The position numbers were made by a program, and so were the translations under genes. Shown here one piece after another: positions 54,076-61,561 of a stretch of DNA of 64,000 nucleotides. The notes beneath the pieces were generated by a model. The model searched no databases, was not told the origin of the DNA, and was given only the letters and a program-made list of their open reading frames with translations. Source of the DNA: JANQMY01 sp965227095 (GTDB lineage Bacteria; Pseudomonadota; Alphaproteobacteria; JANQMY01); contig CBDDFL010000001.1 in NCBI GenBank assembly GCA_965227095.1, forward strand, positions 1,984,001 through 2,048,000. Reading direction: 5' to 3'. Positions within the stretch are counted from its first letter, which is position 1, and every line of letters begins with the position of its first letter.

Positions 54076-55044
54076 TCAGACCTTAAAGTTGACCATGCGC
54101 CAAATGGTAACGGCACCTGTGATGAGAAGAATGACCATCAGTCCCATCATCGGCAGGAACCATGGATCATCCCAAACCGCGCCGAAATAATCCGGATTAA
54201 GTGTGTGTACGAAAACACCGAGAATTGCGGGCAGTGAGCCGACAAAAATACCGGACATACGGCCTTCGGCGGACGCTGCCTTCACTTTCGCAACCATATT
54301 GAAGCGGCTGCGAATAACATTAGACAGGTTCTGTAAAATTTCAGAAAGATTGCCGCCTGTCGCGCGCTGAATATTGATGGCAATCACCAGCATGCGCAGA
54401 TCAAGATTCGGAATGCGCACAAGCATGTTTTGCAGCGCGGCCTCAAACTCAAGTCCATAGGTCATTTCGTCGATGGCCATGCCGAACTCGGTACCGATCG
54501 GATCCGGCATTTCCTTGGCCACCATTTCCATGGCGACAGGAACCGGGTGGCCAGCGCTGAGGCTGCGCACCATCAACTCCATGGCGTCCGGCAGCTGTGT
54601 AACGAATTTCTTCATGCGTTGGTCGCGTCGATAAGCAAGATAAAGATAAGGCAAGGCAAATCCGGCCACGATGCTGACGAAAATACTTGTGACCGTCGGC
54701 ATAATGACGAACAACCGAAGGGCTGCAAAGACAGCACACGCACTCACCCCCATCATGACGAAAAGACGGGTGGTGGTGATCATCATGCCGGAGCTGGCAA
54801 TTAGATTTTCCAACGAAGGAATGATCGAGGCCAGCTTCTTCGAGAAATCGCCTTGTTCTTCACGACGCAATTTCTGAAGGGTCATACGGCCATCGCCGGA
54901 CTTGGACAGCATCCGCATGCGACGATTGACGTTCCGTTCATGTCCATCGGACATGGACCGTATGAAGAAGAAAAGCCCTTCTACGGCGAATAGGACACCG
55001 ACAAAAATGCCGGCATAGATAAGGTATAGGACGGTATCAGTCAT
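54076..55044 (-). CDS. tadB: TadB, type II secretion F-domain membrane protein
   Basis: A 322-residue inner-membrane platform protein paired with TadC. An N-terminal helix (about residues 4-28), central helices (about 95-130) and a C-terminal helix (about 295-315) frame the cytoplasmic F domain, with QLPDAMELMVRSLSAGHPVPVAMEMVAKE and ATGGNLSEILQNLSNVIRSR. It lies 14 bases after cpaF. Confidence 0.96.
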   Translation of the reverse strand: MTDTVLYLIYAGIFVGVLFAVEGLFFFIRSMSDGHERNVNRRMRMLSKSGDGRMTLQKLRREEQGDFSKKLASIIPSLENLIASSGMMITTTRLFVMMGVSACAVFAALRLFVIMPTVTSIFVSIVAGFALPYLYLAYRRDQRMKKFVTQLPDAMELMVRSLSAGHPVPVAMEMVAKEMPDPIGTEFGMAIDEMTYGLEFEAALQNMLVRIPNLDLRMLVIAINIQRATGGNLSEILQNLSNVIRSRFNMVAKVKAASAEGRMSGIFVGSLPAILGVFVHTLNPDYFGAVWDDPWFLPMMGLMVILLITGAVTIWRMVNFKV

Positions 55045-55058
55045 GTGTCCGATCTCGA

Positions 55059-56498
55059 TTAGAATCCACCGCGATTATCGAAGATGCGCTCAGGCGTTTC
55101 GATGCCGCGTGTTTCGAATAGGTCCATGAAGTTCGGGCGAATACCGGAAGCAACAAACTCGCCATGGGTATTGCCGTCTTCGTCTGTATGCGTCTGCTTG
55201 AACGAAAACACTTCTTGCATGGTGATGATGTCGCCTTCCATGCCGGTGACTTCCGTCAAACTGATCAAGCGACGCTTACCATCCGAGAAACGCTTGATCT
55301 GGACAACCACGTCAATTGCAGATGCGATTTGCGCCCGCATGGACCGCATGGGCAGGTCCATGCCGGTCATGCCGATCATTTGTTCCAGGCGGCTCATGGC
55401 ATCGCGCGGCGTGTTGGCGTGGATGGTGGTCATTGAACCATCATGGCCGGTGTTCATGGCTTGCAACATGTCGAATGCTTCCCCAGCACGACACTCACCA
55501 ACGATGATCCGGTCGGGACGCATCCGCAAAGAGTTTCGCACCAATTCGCGCTGATCGATGGCGCCACGGCCTTCCATGTTCGCGGGGCGTGTTTCCATGC
55601 GCGCCACATGCGGCTGTTGCAAGGACAATTCGGCGGCGTCTTCAATGGTAACAACGCGTTCGGAATCACCGATGAAGCTGGACAGGGCATTCAGCATGGT
55701 GGTCTTACCGGTACCGGTACCACCTGCGATCAGCACGTTGAGGCGGCATCTGACGATACCTTCCAAGATCGTCGCGATCTCTTCGGTCATCGCGTCATAG
55801 CTGATCAGCCGCTCAATCGTGAGAGGGTTGGCAGAAAACTTACGAATGGAAACCAGGGGACCATCCACAGCAACGGGCGGGATCACCGCGTTTACGCGGG
55901 AGCCGTCTGGCAAGCGGGCGTCAACTGTCGGCTGCGATTCATCAATGCGACGGCCAACACCGGTAACGATTTTGTCGATAATGCGCAGCAGGTGCGCGCT
56001 GTCTTTGAACTTCACTTTCGTGAGTTCCAGATTACCGCTGCGCTCCACATAGACCTGTTCATGGGTGTTGATAATGATATCAGCCACCGAAGGATCTTTG
56101 AGAAGGGGTTCGATTGGGCCGAGACCGAGAATTTCGTCAACGATGTCACGAACCAATTGCTGGCGTTCCGTGGTGTTGAGTGGCGTTTCCTTCTGGGCAA
56201 GAAGTTCCGCCGTCATCTCACCGATTTCTTTGTGAACTTCCGCTTCGGTGAGTTTTTCCAAAGCGCCGAGATTGATCATGGTGAGAAGTTCTTGGTGCAG
56301 CTGAACTTTCAGCTCCACATAATCAGCAGACCGCTCGAAATCCACATAAGCAGGGGCTTCTTCTTCCTTCTTAACCTCGGGCACCTCTATTTGTGGGTCC
56401 TGGCGCTCTTCGGACATGGGAAGATCAACAGACGGTTCGCCCCGGAATTTGAGGACGGGGCCGGCCTGTTCTTTCTGACTGCGAAATCTTTGCAACAT
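55059..56498 (-). CDS. cpaF: CpaF/TadA, pilus assembly ATPase
   Basis: A 479-residue cytoplasmic secretion ATPase driving Flp pilus assembly. The Walker A motif is IAGGTGTGKTTMLNAL, with the Asp-box and Walker B-type blocks in ERVVTIEDAAELSLQQPHVARM and RPDRIIVGECRAGEAFDML; the His-box-like segment NTGHDGSMTTIHANTPRDA is also present. The N-terminal 60 residues are an acidic linker (EVPEVKKEEEAPAY). It lies 12 bases after cpaE. Confidence 0.97.
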   Translation of the reverse strand: MLQRFRSQKEQAGPVLKFRGEPSVDLPMSEERQDPQIEVPEVKKEEEAPAYVDFERSADYVELKVQLHQELLTMINLGALEKLTEAEVHKEIGEMTAELLAQKETPLNTTERQQLVRDIVDEILGLGPIEPLLKDPSVADIIINTHEQVYVERSGNLELTKVKFKDSAHLLRIIDKIVTGVGRRIDESQPTVDARLPDGSRVNAVIPPVAVDGPLVSIRKFSANPLTIERLISYDAMTEEIATILEGIVRCRLNVLIAGGTGTGKTTMLNALSSFIGDSERVVTIEDAAELSLQQPHVARMETRPANMEGRGAIDQRELVRNSLRMRPDRIIVGECRAGEAFDMLQAMNTGHDGSMTTIHANTPRDAMSRLEQMIGMTGMDLPMRSMRAQIASAIDVVVQIKRFSDGKRRLISLTEVTGMEGDIITMQEVFSFKQTHTDEDGNTHGEFVASGIRPNFMDLFETRGIETPERIFDNRGGF

Positions 56499-56510
56499 TT
56501 TGGGCTCTCC

Positions 56511-57695
56511 TTAAGCCGAAAGGGCAACTGATGCGTCGGAGTCAAAGCGGGCTAACAGCTCTTCTTTGATCCGCTCAATATCTTGTCCGATAACAGATTT
56601 GCGGGTGATCTCGCGGCTGAGAACGCCACGGTCGCGCGCGCCCGCGGCCGTTTTAAAGTCATTGCGAACGGTGTATTCGATGGGGCGCTTGAGGGCGGTT
56701 TCAAACTCTTTCACACGGTCCGCGCCGGAGAAGCCAATCCCCTTGCTGACGCGATTGGCAACAATGGACATCTGTTTGTCGCTGAGCCCTTGTTCCTTGA
56801 CGGTATGCAAGTTCCGCAACACACGTTGGATGGCGACGACGTTCAACTGCATCACCATGAGGTTTTCATCGCATTCGTCTAGGATCGCTGCTGTCCAGCT
56901 TGTCCAAGTGGAGGGCATGTCGATCACCACATAGTCATATTCTTGGCGGGCGATCGTCAGGATGGTGCGGGCGGTCGCTTCGGTCATGCCTTCAAGAGGT
57001 ATGATCTCACTCGGGGCGGCCAACACATCGATCCCAGACTTATGGCGGCTCATGGATCCCTTTAGATACGCCGTGTCGAGGCGCGAGGGGGATTCAAGAA
57101 TATCGAGCAGCGTAACTTTCGGCATCAAGTCGAGTGCGATGGCAACATTGCCCTGCTGCATGTCGAAATCCAAGAGGGCAACCGATGGGGCATCGCCTTT
57201 ATCGTTCTTTGCAAATGCAGCAGCAAGTTCGATGGCAACTGTCGTGGCCCCGGAACCGCCGCAGCTTCTCATGACGCTGACCACATTGCCACGGGCATTG
57301 GCGCGAAGATTTTGAGGCTTTGTCTTTAGGACAGCCGTTTCGACGGCTGCATTCAAGTCAGCGGCATTTATCGGCTGTGGAATAAAGTCGATGACGCCCA
57401 TGCGCATCAGTTGGCGGATCTGAGCAAGGGAGGCATCGTGAGCTGTGACCAAGATGCCGTGGGCTTGCCCGCAGCGGCCAATAAGTTCTTCAAGCGCGCG
57501 GATTTGCTCCAATTGATCAAGATCGACTTCGACAATAACAATCGGCGGAAGGATCGTCAGATCTACTTCGCTGATGAATTCCATTGGGTCGCAAACAGAA
57601 ACCTGCAGTTCCACGTTGTTCAACGCAGCCGCATGCGCAGTCAGCTCTTCTGCGACGGATGAGGGGTTTATCGCTGCTATTGCTTTGGTTTTCAT
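56511..57695 (-). CDS. cpaE: CpaE/TadZ, pilus localisation ATPase-like protein
   Basis: A 394-residue protein with an N-terminal receiver-like domain (to about residue 125) and a C-terminal MinD/ParA-like domain. The nucleotide loop is MRSCGGSGATTVA, without the Walker A Lys, as is usual for CpaE/TadZ. These proteins place the pilus machine at the pole. The ATG at 57695 is chosen over a TTG five codons upstream. A sigma-54-like promoter candidate lies about 100 bases upstream, so this gene may start its own transcription unit. Confidence 0.94.
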   Translation of the reverse strand: MKTKAIAAINPSSVAEELTAHAAALNNVELQVSVCDPMEFISEVDLTILPPIVIVEVDLDQLEQIRALEELIGRCGQAHGILVTAHDASLAQIRQLMRMGVIDFIPQPINAADLNAAVETAVLKTKPQNLRANARGNVVSVMRSCGGSGATTVAIELAAAFAKNDKGDAPSVALLDFDMQQGNVAIALDLMPKVTLLDILESPSRLDTAYLKGSMSRHKSGIDVLAAPSEIIPLEGMTEATARTILTIARQEYDYVVIDMPSTWTSWTAAILDECDENLMVMQLNVVAIQRVLRNLHTVKEQGLSDKQMSIVANRVSKGIGFSGADRVKEFETALKRPIEYTVRNDFKTAAGARDRGVLSREITRKSVIGQDIERIKEELLARFDSDASVALSA

Positions 57696-57792
57696 GTTCT
57701 TTGCTCTCAACTAGCTACCAATACCAGCTATTTCATAATCTCTGACTAACGCGCATGCGTTGAAATCAGGCGGAAAATAGCAATTGTCTTGC

Positions 57793-57808
57793 TGCAAAAA
57801 TCAGTCCA
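57793..57808 (-). promoter_or_regulatory. sigma-54-like promoter upstream of cpaE
   Basis: Read on the minus strand the sequence is TGGACTGATTTTTGCA, close to the -24/-12 consensus (TGGCAC-N5-TTGCA). The GG and GC doublets have the required spacing of 12; the three bases after TGG deviate. The start of transcription would be about 85 bases before the cpaE ATG. It lies past the terminator of the preceding gene, as expected for an internal promoter. Confidence 0.45.
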
Positions 57809-57910
57809 CCGATTTCTTCTCGAAATGAAACAAAACAGGGAGGTCTTTGTTCATTTCTGATTAAGACTGTTTCGTATGAGGCCGGAGCAAATTGGGTGTC
57901 TCAGAATGAG

Positions 57911-57936
57911 AAAAGGGCCCGCCGTAGCGGGCCCTT
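57911..57936 (-). terminator. intrinsic terminator after the small lipoprotein gene
   Basis: AAGGGCCCGC and GCGGGCCCTT form a 10-base perfect stem with a four-base loop, followed on the minus strand by TTTTCTC. It separates the cpaB-cpaC-lipoprotein unit from cpaE-cpaF-tadBCD. A second perfect palindrome (GATTAAGGC…GCCTTAATC, 57953-57973) overlaps the stop codon of the lipoprotein gene. Confidence 0.8.
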
Positions 57937-57968
57937 AGGAGTTCGCGAAGGTTGATTAAGGCTAGGCC

Positions 57969-58268
57969 TTAATCGTCGCCGATCTCAATTTCGCTGACAT
58001 TGACCTTTTCGAGGGCAATGACTTCGCCTTTATTGTACCGGTCGATGGCCTTCGCAGCCTTCTCACCACTGAAGGAAGGAGCGGAACTCGGGTGAACAGC
58101 AACGTCCTTAGCAATGTGCACTTCCATATTCTGGCGGACCGCTGCGCCGTGTATGGCTTCTGTGTCCGTGGTGCTGCAAAGAACGTTTTTGCAGGTGATG
58201 CTGTTGCCGCTGCAAGCGCCCAAAAGAACGGTGCTTGCTGCGAAGAGAGTTACGAGAGACGTTTTCAT
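57969..58268 (-). CDS. small lipoprotein at the cpaD position
   Basis: A 99-residue exported lipoprotein. The ATG at 58268 is preferred over one four codons upstream because GATGAGG lies at the right distance. The signal peptide MKTSLVTLFAASTVLLGACSG ends in the lipobox LGAC. The mature part has a Cys pair (ITCKNVLC) and an acidic end. In Tad/Cpa loci the gene between cpaC and cpaE is usually cpaD, a lipoprotein of about 200 residues. This one is half that length and shares no motif I recognise. It may be a reduced or unrelated replacement. Confidence 0.75.
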   Translation of the reverse strand: MKTSLVTLFAASTVLLGACSGNSITCKNVLCSTTDTEAIHGAAVRQNMEVHIAKDVAVHPSSAPSFSGEKAAKAIDRYNKGEVIALEKVNVSEIEIGDD

Positions 58269-58300
58269 TTTAAACCTCATCTGTGTAAGCGTTGTCGTTC

Positions 58301-59779
58301 TTAAGGAACGATGTGACCAATTTGACCGTCGAGACCACCAACCTGGAAGCCGGCGTCGGTGTATTCACCGCCATTCAGCTTACGGATACGGCTTTCTACG
58401 TGGCCAAGGAAGAACAACTCATACTCATTCGGACGGTGGACATTGTCCGTTGGCAGAGCCAGCTCGCCTTCACTTGCAGGCTTTACGAGGTACGGCGTGA
58501 TGATGATCACCAGCTCCGTCTCGTTGCGCTGGAAGTCGGCACTGCGCAGCAGTGAACCAAGAACCGGGGCGTCTGCAAGACCAGGGAACTGTTCAACATT
58601 GTCCGCGAAGTCGCTCATGATCAAGCCAGCGATGGCGAAGCTTTGACCGTGGCGCAGCTCAACCGTGGTTTCGGCACGGCGGGTCAGAAGACCTGGAACC
58701 GTTACACCGTTGAGGACAACACCGGCTTCTTCATCCAATGCACTCACTTCAGGGGCCACCAACAGATTGACCACATCGCCACCCAAAACGGTAGGCGTGA
58801 AGGCAAGGCTGACGCCGAACTGTTTGAATTCGATGGTGATGGTCGCATCGTCATCGAAGTTCGCTGCAACCGGGATCGGGAATTCGCCACCGGCCAAGAA
58901 GCTGGCGGTTTCACCAGACAGAGCGATCAGGTTCGGTTCTGCCAATGTGGTGATGATGCCTTTTTCTTCCATGGCGTCGAGGAACATGTCGACCATGAAG
59001 TTGCCGCTTGCAAAGCTCGCTGCCGTTTGGCTGAAGTTTGCAGGGTTCAGGAAGCCACTTACGATGCTTGCACTGGAGCTACCATCGTCGAATGCAACCC
59101 GGGTGTTAAATCCGAATTCCTTTGCCGCGCTGCGCTTCACTTCCGCGAAACGAACGGCGAGCATGACCTGTTGGCTGCCCTTGATGGAAATCAGATTGTT
59201 GACTGCATCCGGAGCATAGCGTTCGGCCAGTTGAACAGCCCGTGCGGCAACACTTGCGTCTTCGACTTGACCGGACAGCGTGATTGCGCCCCCAACGTCG
59301 CGAACCGAGATATATTCGGTCGGCATTAGTTCACGCAAACGGCGCTTAAGACCGCGTACGTCGTGCGTGACGTTTACATCGACAACACCGATCAGCGTAC
59401 GGTTCTCGCCGTAGATCGACAGGCTTGTGGAGCCAACCGACTTACCAAGAACGTATACGGTACGGTCCGTCAACGGAATAACGTCAGCAATCTCAGGGTC
59501 GCCAACCAGCAAATCTTTATAGGACTGGTTTACGCGAAGAACCTGAGACTTCTGCACGGAAACGGAGAATTCGCCGCCGTAACCGTGGTCATTTGCAGAA
59601 ACCGCAACAACGGAAGCCGTTGCTGAGGCGGGTTCGGCGTGTGCGCCAGGTGTTGCCATCCACAATGCGGTAGCTGCAACCGACACATAGGCCAGAGTTT
59701 TGATAAACCCACCGGTGGAAGCAGAGCGGCTTGCAGCCGATGCCCCTTTGGGCGGAAAGTGTGAGGCTAAGGTAAACAT
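58301..59779 (-). CDS. cpaC: CpaC/RcpA, Tad pilus secretin
   Basis: A 492-residue outer-membrane secretin. The ATG at 59779, after GAAAGGA, is chosen; an upstream start at 59854 adds a leader without similarity. A signal peptide (about residues 20-45, ending GAHAE) precedes an N-terminal pilus-secretin domain with VNQSYKDLLVGDPEIADVIP, then a BON domain (ITLSGQVEDASVA). The secretin core contains VRFAEVKRSAAKEFGFN and the C-terminal barrel GLADAPVLGSLLRSADFQRNETELVIIITPYLV. It lies 32 bases before the small lipoprotein gene. Confidence 0.95.
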   Translation of the reverse strand: MFTLASHFPPKGASAASRSASTGGFIKTLAYVSVAATALWMATPGAHAEPASATASVVAVSANDHGYGGEFSVSVQKSQVLRVNQSYKDLLVGDPEIADVIPLTDRTVYVLGKSVGSTSLSIYGENRTLIGVVDVNVTHDVRGLKRRLRELMPTEYISVRDVGGAITLSGQVEDASVAARAVQLAERYAPDAVNNLISIKGSQQVMLAVRFAEVKRSAAKEFGFNTRVAFDDGSSSASIVSGFLNPANFSQTAASFASGNFMVDMFLDAMEEKGIITTLAEPNLIALSGETASFLAGGEFPIPVAANFDDDATITIEFKQFGVSLAFTPTVLGGDVVNLLVAPEVSALDEEAGVVLNGVTVPGLLTRRAETTVELRHGQSFAIAGLIMSDFADNVEQFPGLADAPVLGSLLRSADFQRNETELVIIITPYLVKPASEGELALPTDNVHRPNEYELFFLGHVESRIRKLNGGEYTDAGFQVGGLDGQIGHIVP

Positions 59780-59872
59780 GGTCTGTATCCTTTCAGGGTC
59801 TTTTACCTTGAACTTTCTTAAGATCCGATTGAATGTCCGGGCGTGGTTGGCCACGCCCGGATTTTTCTTAGG

Positions 59873-60829
59873 TTATTGCTGGGGAACGATCGCCATGGGT
59901 TCGGCGGAAGCCATGGTTTGTGCGCCGTTCGAAGCAGACTTTTCGCCGGCTTTTGGTGCAGACAGCGGTGCGTGCTTGAAGACCGGTGTCTTACGCTTCG
60001 GTTGCGTGGCGAGTGCGCCAGAACCTTTCCGCTCACGGACCACATCAATGCTTGAGGACTCGATGCCGCGGAAAACTTGGATTTGCGGGCCATAAACCCC
60101 AGGGGGGCGGGTCCGCAGGTCAAGCAGACGAACCGTGCGACCAACACCGCTTACGGCATCTGTCTGGTTACGGAGCGAAAGGCTCAGTGAACCAACATTT
60201 GCTGCAAGAGACAGTTTTTGGGACTGTTCACCGCTCACTTCAAGCGTCACAGCCTTCGCAACGGTTGGCGTTTCTGTTTCGTCATTGGCAATTTGGTCGA
60301 CGGCCAGCACACGAACATTTTCGATCAACAAATCGGTAACCAGTTCGTCTTTCTCGATGTCATGCGTTAAGTGAACGTCAACGCGGTCGCCAGGCAGAAC
60401 GAAACCAGCAATACCACTCACGTCGTTCACGCGGACGGTCGCAGCGCGCATCTTTTCGCCGATCAGGGCAGAAAGACTTGCACGGCCACCAAAGCCGGAA
60501 ACGCGGGTGTCATATACAGGTTCGTTTGCTTCAATGTCCTTCAGGACAACGCGACGCTCACCATTAACGAGCAAGTCGTCAACGGACTTGAACGCCCCTG
60601 GAGGCATTGATTTAACCGGCCAGTCGATGACGCGGACCAGGTCTTTCGTCAGTTCATCGCCGAATGCAAGCTTCTTGTTTGCAACAACGATTGTTGTCAA
60701 TTCCATGGAAGGAGCAACTTCCTGAACGACAATTTCGCGGTTCTGATGAATCATGCCGCGAACAAAATAAACAGATGCGCCGCCGAGCAGGCAAGCAACT
60801 GCTAACATAGCGATAGCCATCTTTTGCAT
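59873..60829 (-). CDS. cpaB: CpaB/RcpC, Tad pilus assembly protein
   Basis: A 318-residue periplasmic protein anchored by an N-terminal helix (residues 3-24). The start is the ATG after a perfect AAGGAGG. The SAF/beta-clip domain has LAFGDELTKDLVRVIDWP, then RAATVRVNDVSGIAGFVLPGDRVDVHL, characteristic of the family, which helps pass the pilus through the secretin. A long low-complexity C-terminal tail (APKAGEKSASNGAQTMASAEP) is present. A terminator lies between it and the pilin gene, so it is probably transcribed by read-through or from its own promoter. Confidence 0.95.
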   Translation of the reverse strand: MQKMAIAMLAVACLLGGASVYFVRGMIHQNREIVVQEVAPSMELTTIVVANKKLAFGDELTKDLVRVIDWPVKSMPPGAFKSVDDLLVNGERRVVLKDIEANEPVYDTRVSGFGGRASLSALIGEKMRAATVRVNDVSGIAGFVLPGDRVDVHLTHDIEKDELVTDLLIENVRVLAVDQIANDETETPTVAKAVTLEVSGEQSQKLSLAANVGSLSLSLRNQTDAVSGVGRTVRLLDLRTRPPGVYGPQIQVFRGIESSSIDVVRERKGSGALATQPKRKTPVFKHAPLSAPKAGEKSASNGAQTMASAEPMAIVPQQ

Positions 60830-60862
60830 GATGTCCTCCTTGTGAACCTTGCTTCGGTTCAG

Positions 60863-60908
60863 AAAAAAAGGCACCGAGTTCGTCCGGGGGTTGGAAGAGC
60901 TCGGTGCC
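60863..60908 (-). terminator. terminator after the Flp pilin gene
   Basis: GGCACCGAG (60870-60878) pairs with CTCGGTGCC (60900-60908), followed on the minus strand by a seven-base T run. It lies between flp and cpaB. Partial termination here would keep pilin mRNA much more abundant than the mRNA for the machine. Confidence 0.85.
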
Positions 60909-60943
60909 TCAAAAGGCTTAAGTTTTGAAGCCCTAGATTTAGA

Positions 60944-61111
60944 TTAGCCAGCGAGGTTCGTGTTCAGCGTCTGCCAGCGCGTGGTGATCGTGCCTGCAAC
61001 GCCGTTAACGGCCGTGATGGTTGCTGCTGCGATCAAAGCGATCAGGATTGAGTACTCAACCAGGGTTGCGCCGCTTTCGTCGTTTGCAAAGTTCTTGATC
61101 GTGTTCAACAT
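60944..61111 (-). CDS. flp: Flp family type IVb pilin
   Basis: A 55-residue prepilin, the major subunit of the Tad pilus. The true start is the ATG giving MLNTIKNFANDESGATLVEYSILI; upstream starts add an unrelated leader. The Flp motif is clear: Gly at the processing site (SG-ATLVEYSI), Glu five residues into the mature part, then Tyr and a single hydrophobic helix of about 20 residues. Processing needs a TadV/CpaA prepilin peptidase, which is not in this window. A GGAG ribosome site precedes the start. Confidence 0.96.
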   Translation of the reverse strand: MLNTIKNFANDESGATLVEYSILIALIAAATITAVNGVAGTITTRWQTLNTNLAG

Positions 61112-61185
61112 TGGTAATCTCCTTAAACAGTGTGTGGTGTTGGCTTTAATTCCGTGCCTGTTTCCGTCAGGCTCGCCACGTAGGT

Positions 61186-61201
61186 TGCAGGCCATGTGCC
61201 A
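61186..61201 (-). promoter_or_regulatory. sigma-54-like promoter of the Flp pilin gene
   Basis: On the minus strand the sequence is TGGCACATGGCCTGCA. It matches the -24 box TGGCAC perfectly and the -12 TGC-A, with the GG-to-GC distance of 12 bases needed for sigma-54 promoters. Transcription would begin near 61174, giving a leader of about 63 bases before the pilin ATG. Confidence 0.65.
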
Positions 61202-61480
61202 GTTTCGGGCTGGCGCGTCGGCGGATCGGCCAGGATCGGTTCAGGACGTCCAGAAAACCGCTGATTTTGGCCGTTTTTCGAAGAACGAGAATGGGGTGAG
61301 AGGTGTGGCCTATCGGCTTTTCCGCTGGGGCGTGCCGGTTGGTATTGTGTCGATCGGGACGTGAACGTGTGGAATTGCGACAAATTTTAAGAAAAGGGTC
61401 TCAGAAAGAGACAGTCGCGAGCCATTCCAGTTGTGCCGTGTCCGGACAATGGGCGGTGTTGGCATCCAAGGCCAAAAGAA

Positions 61481-61506
61481 AAGGCCGCTCTTTTACGAAC
61501 GGCCTT
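61481..61506 (-). terminator. terminator of the TonB/TPR operon
   Basis: AAGGCCG and CGGCCTT, 7-base perfect arms around 12 bases, are followed on the minus strand by TTCTTTT. It lies about 55 bases after the TPR gene stop. Confidence 0.65.
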
Positions 61507-61537
61507 TTTAAGAAGATCAAGAAACGGAGGTTTATGG

Positions 61538-61553
61538 TTAAACGTCCGTTAAC
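61538..61553 (+). promoter_or_regulatory. CtrA-type box
   Basis: TTAA-ACGTCCG-TTAAC is a perfect match to the TTAA-N7-TTAAC site of the alphaproteobacterial cell-cycle regulator CtrA. It lies between the stop of the TPR gene and the far upstream region of flp, 340 bases before the sigma-54-like element, which is distant for direct control. Confidence 0.4.
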
Positions 61554-61561
61554 AGACGGTG

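Larger units (their letters stand above)
61112..61561. other. 450-base intergenic region between flp and the TPR gene
   Basis: Besides the sigma-54-like element (61186-61201), the hairpin at 61481-61506 and the CtrA-type site at 61538-61553, I see no gene here. Longer reading frames in this stretch lack similarity, ribosome sites and sensible starts. An enhancer for a sigma-54 activator would be expected 80-200 bases upstream of the promoter, but none could be identified by eye. Confidence 0.5.

Noticed and set aside
55443..56531. 362-codon plus-strand frame opposite cpaF
   Set aside because: Shadow of a highly conserved ATPase gene; the translation shows no domain.
58643..59329. Plus-strand frames opposite the secretin gene
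   Set aside because: Antisense to cpaC and rich in His/Cys/Arg without known motifs.
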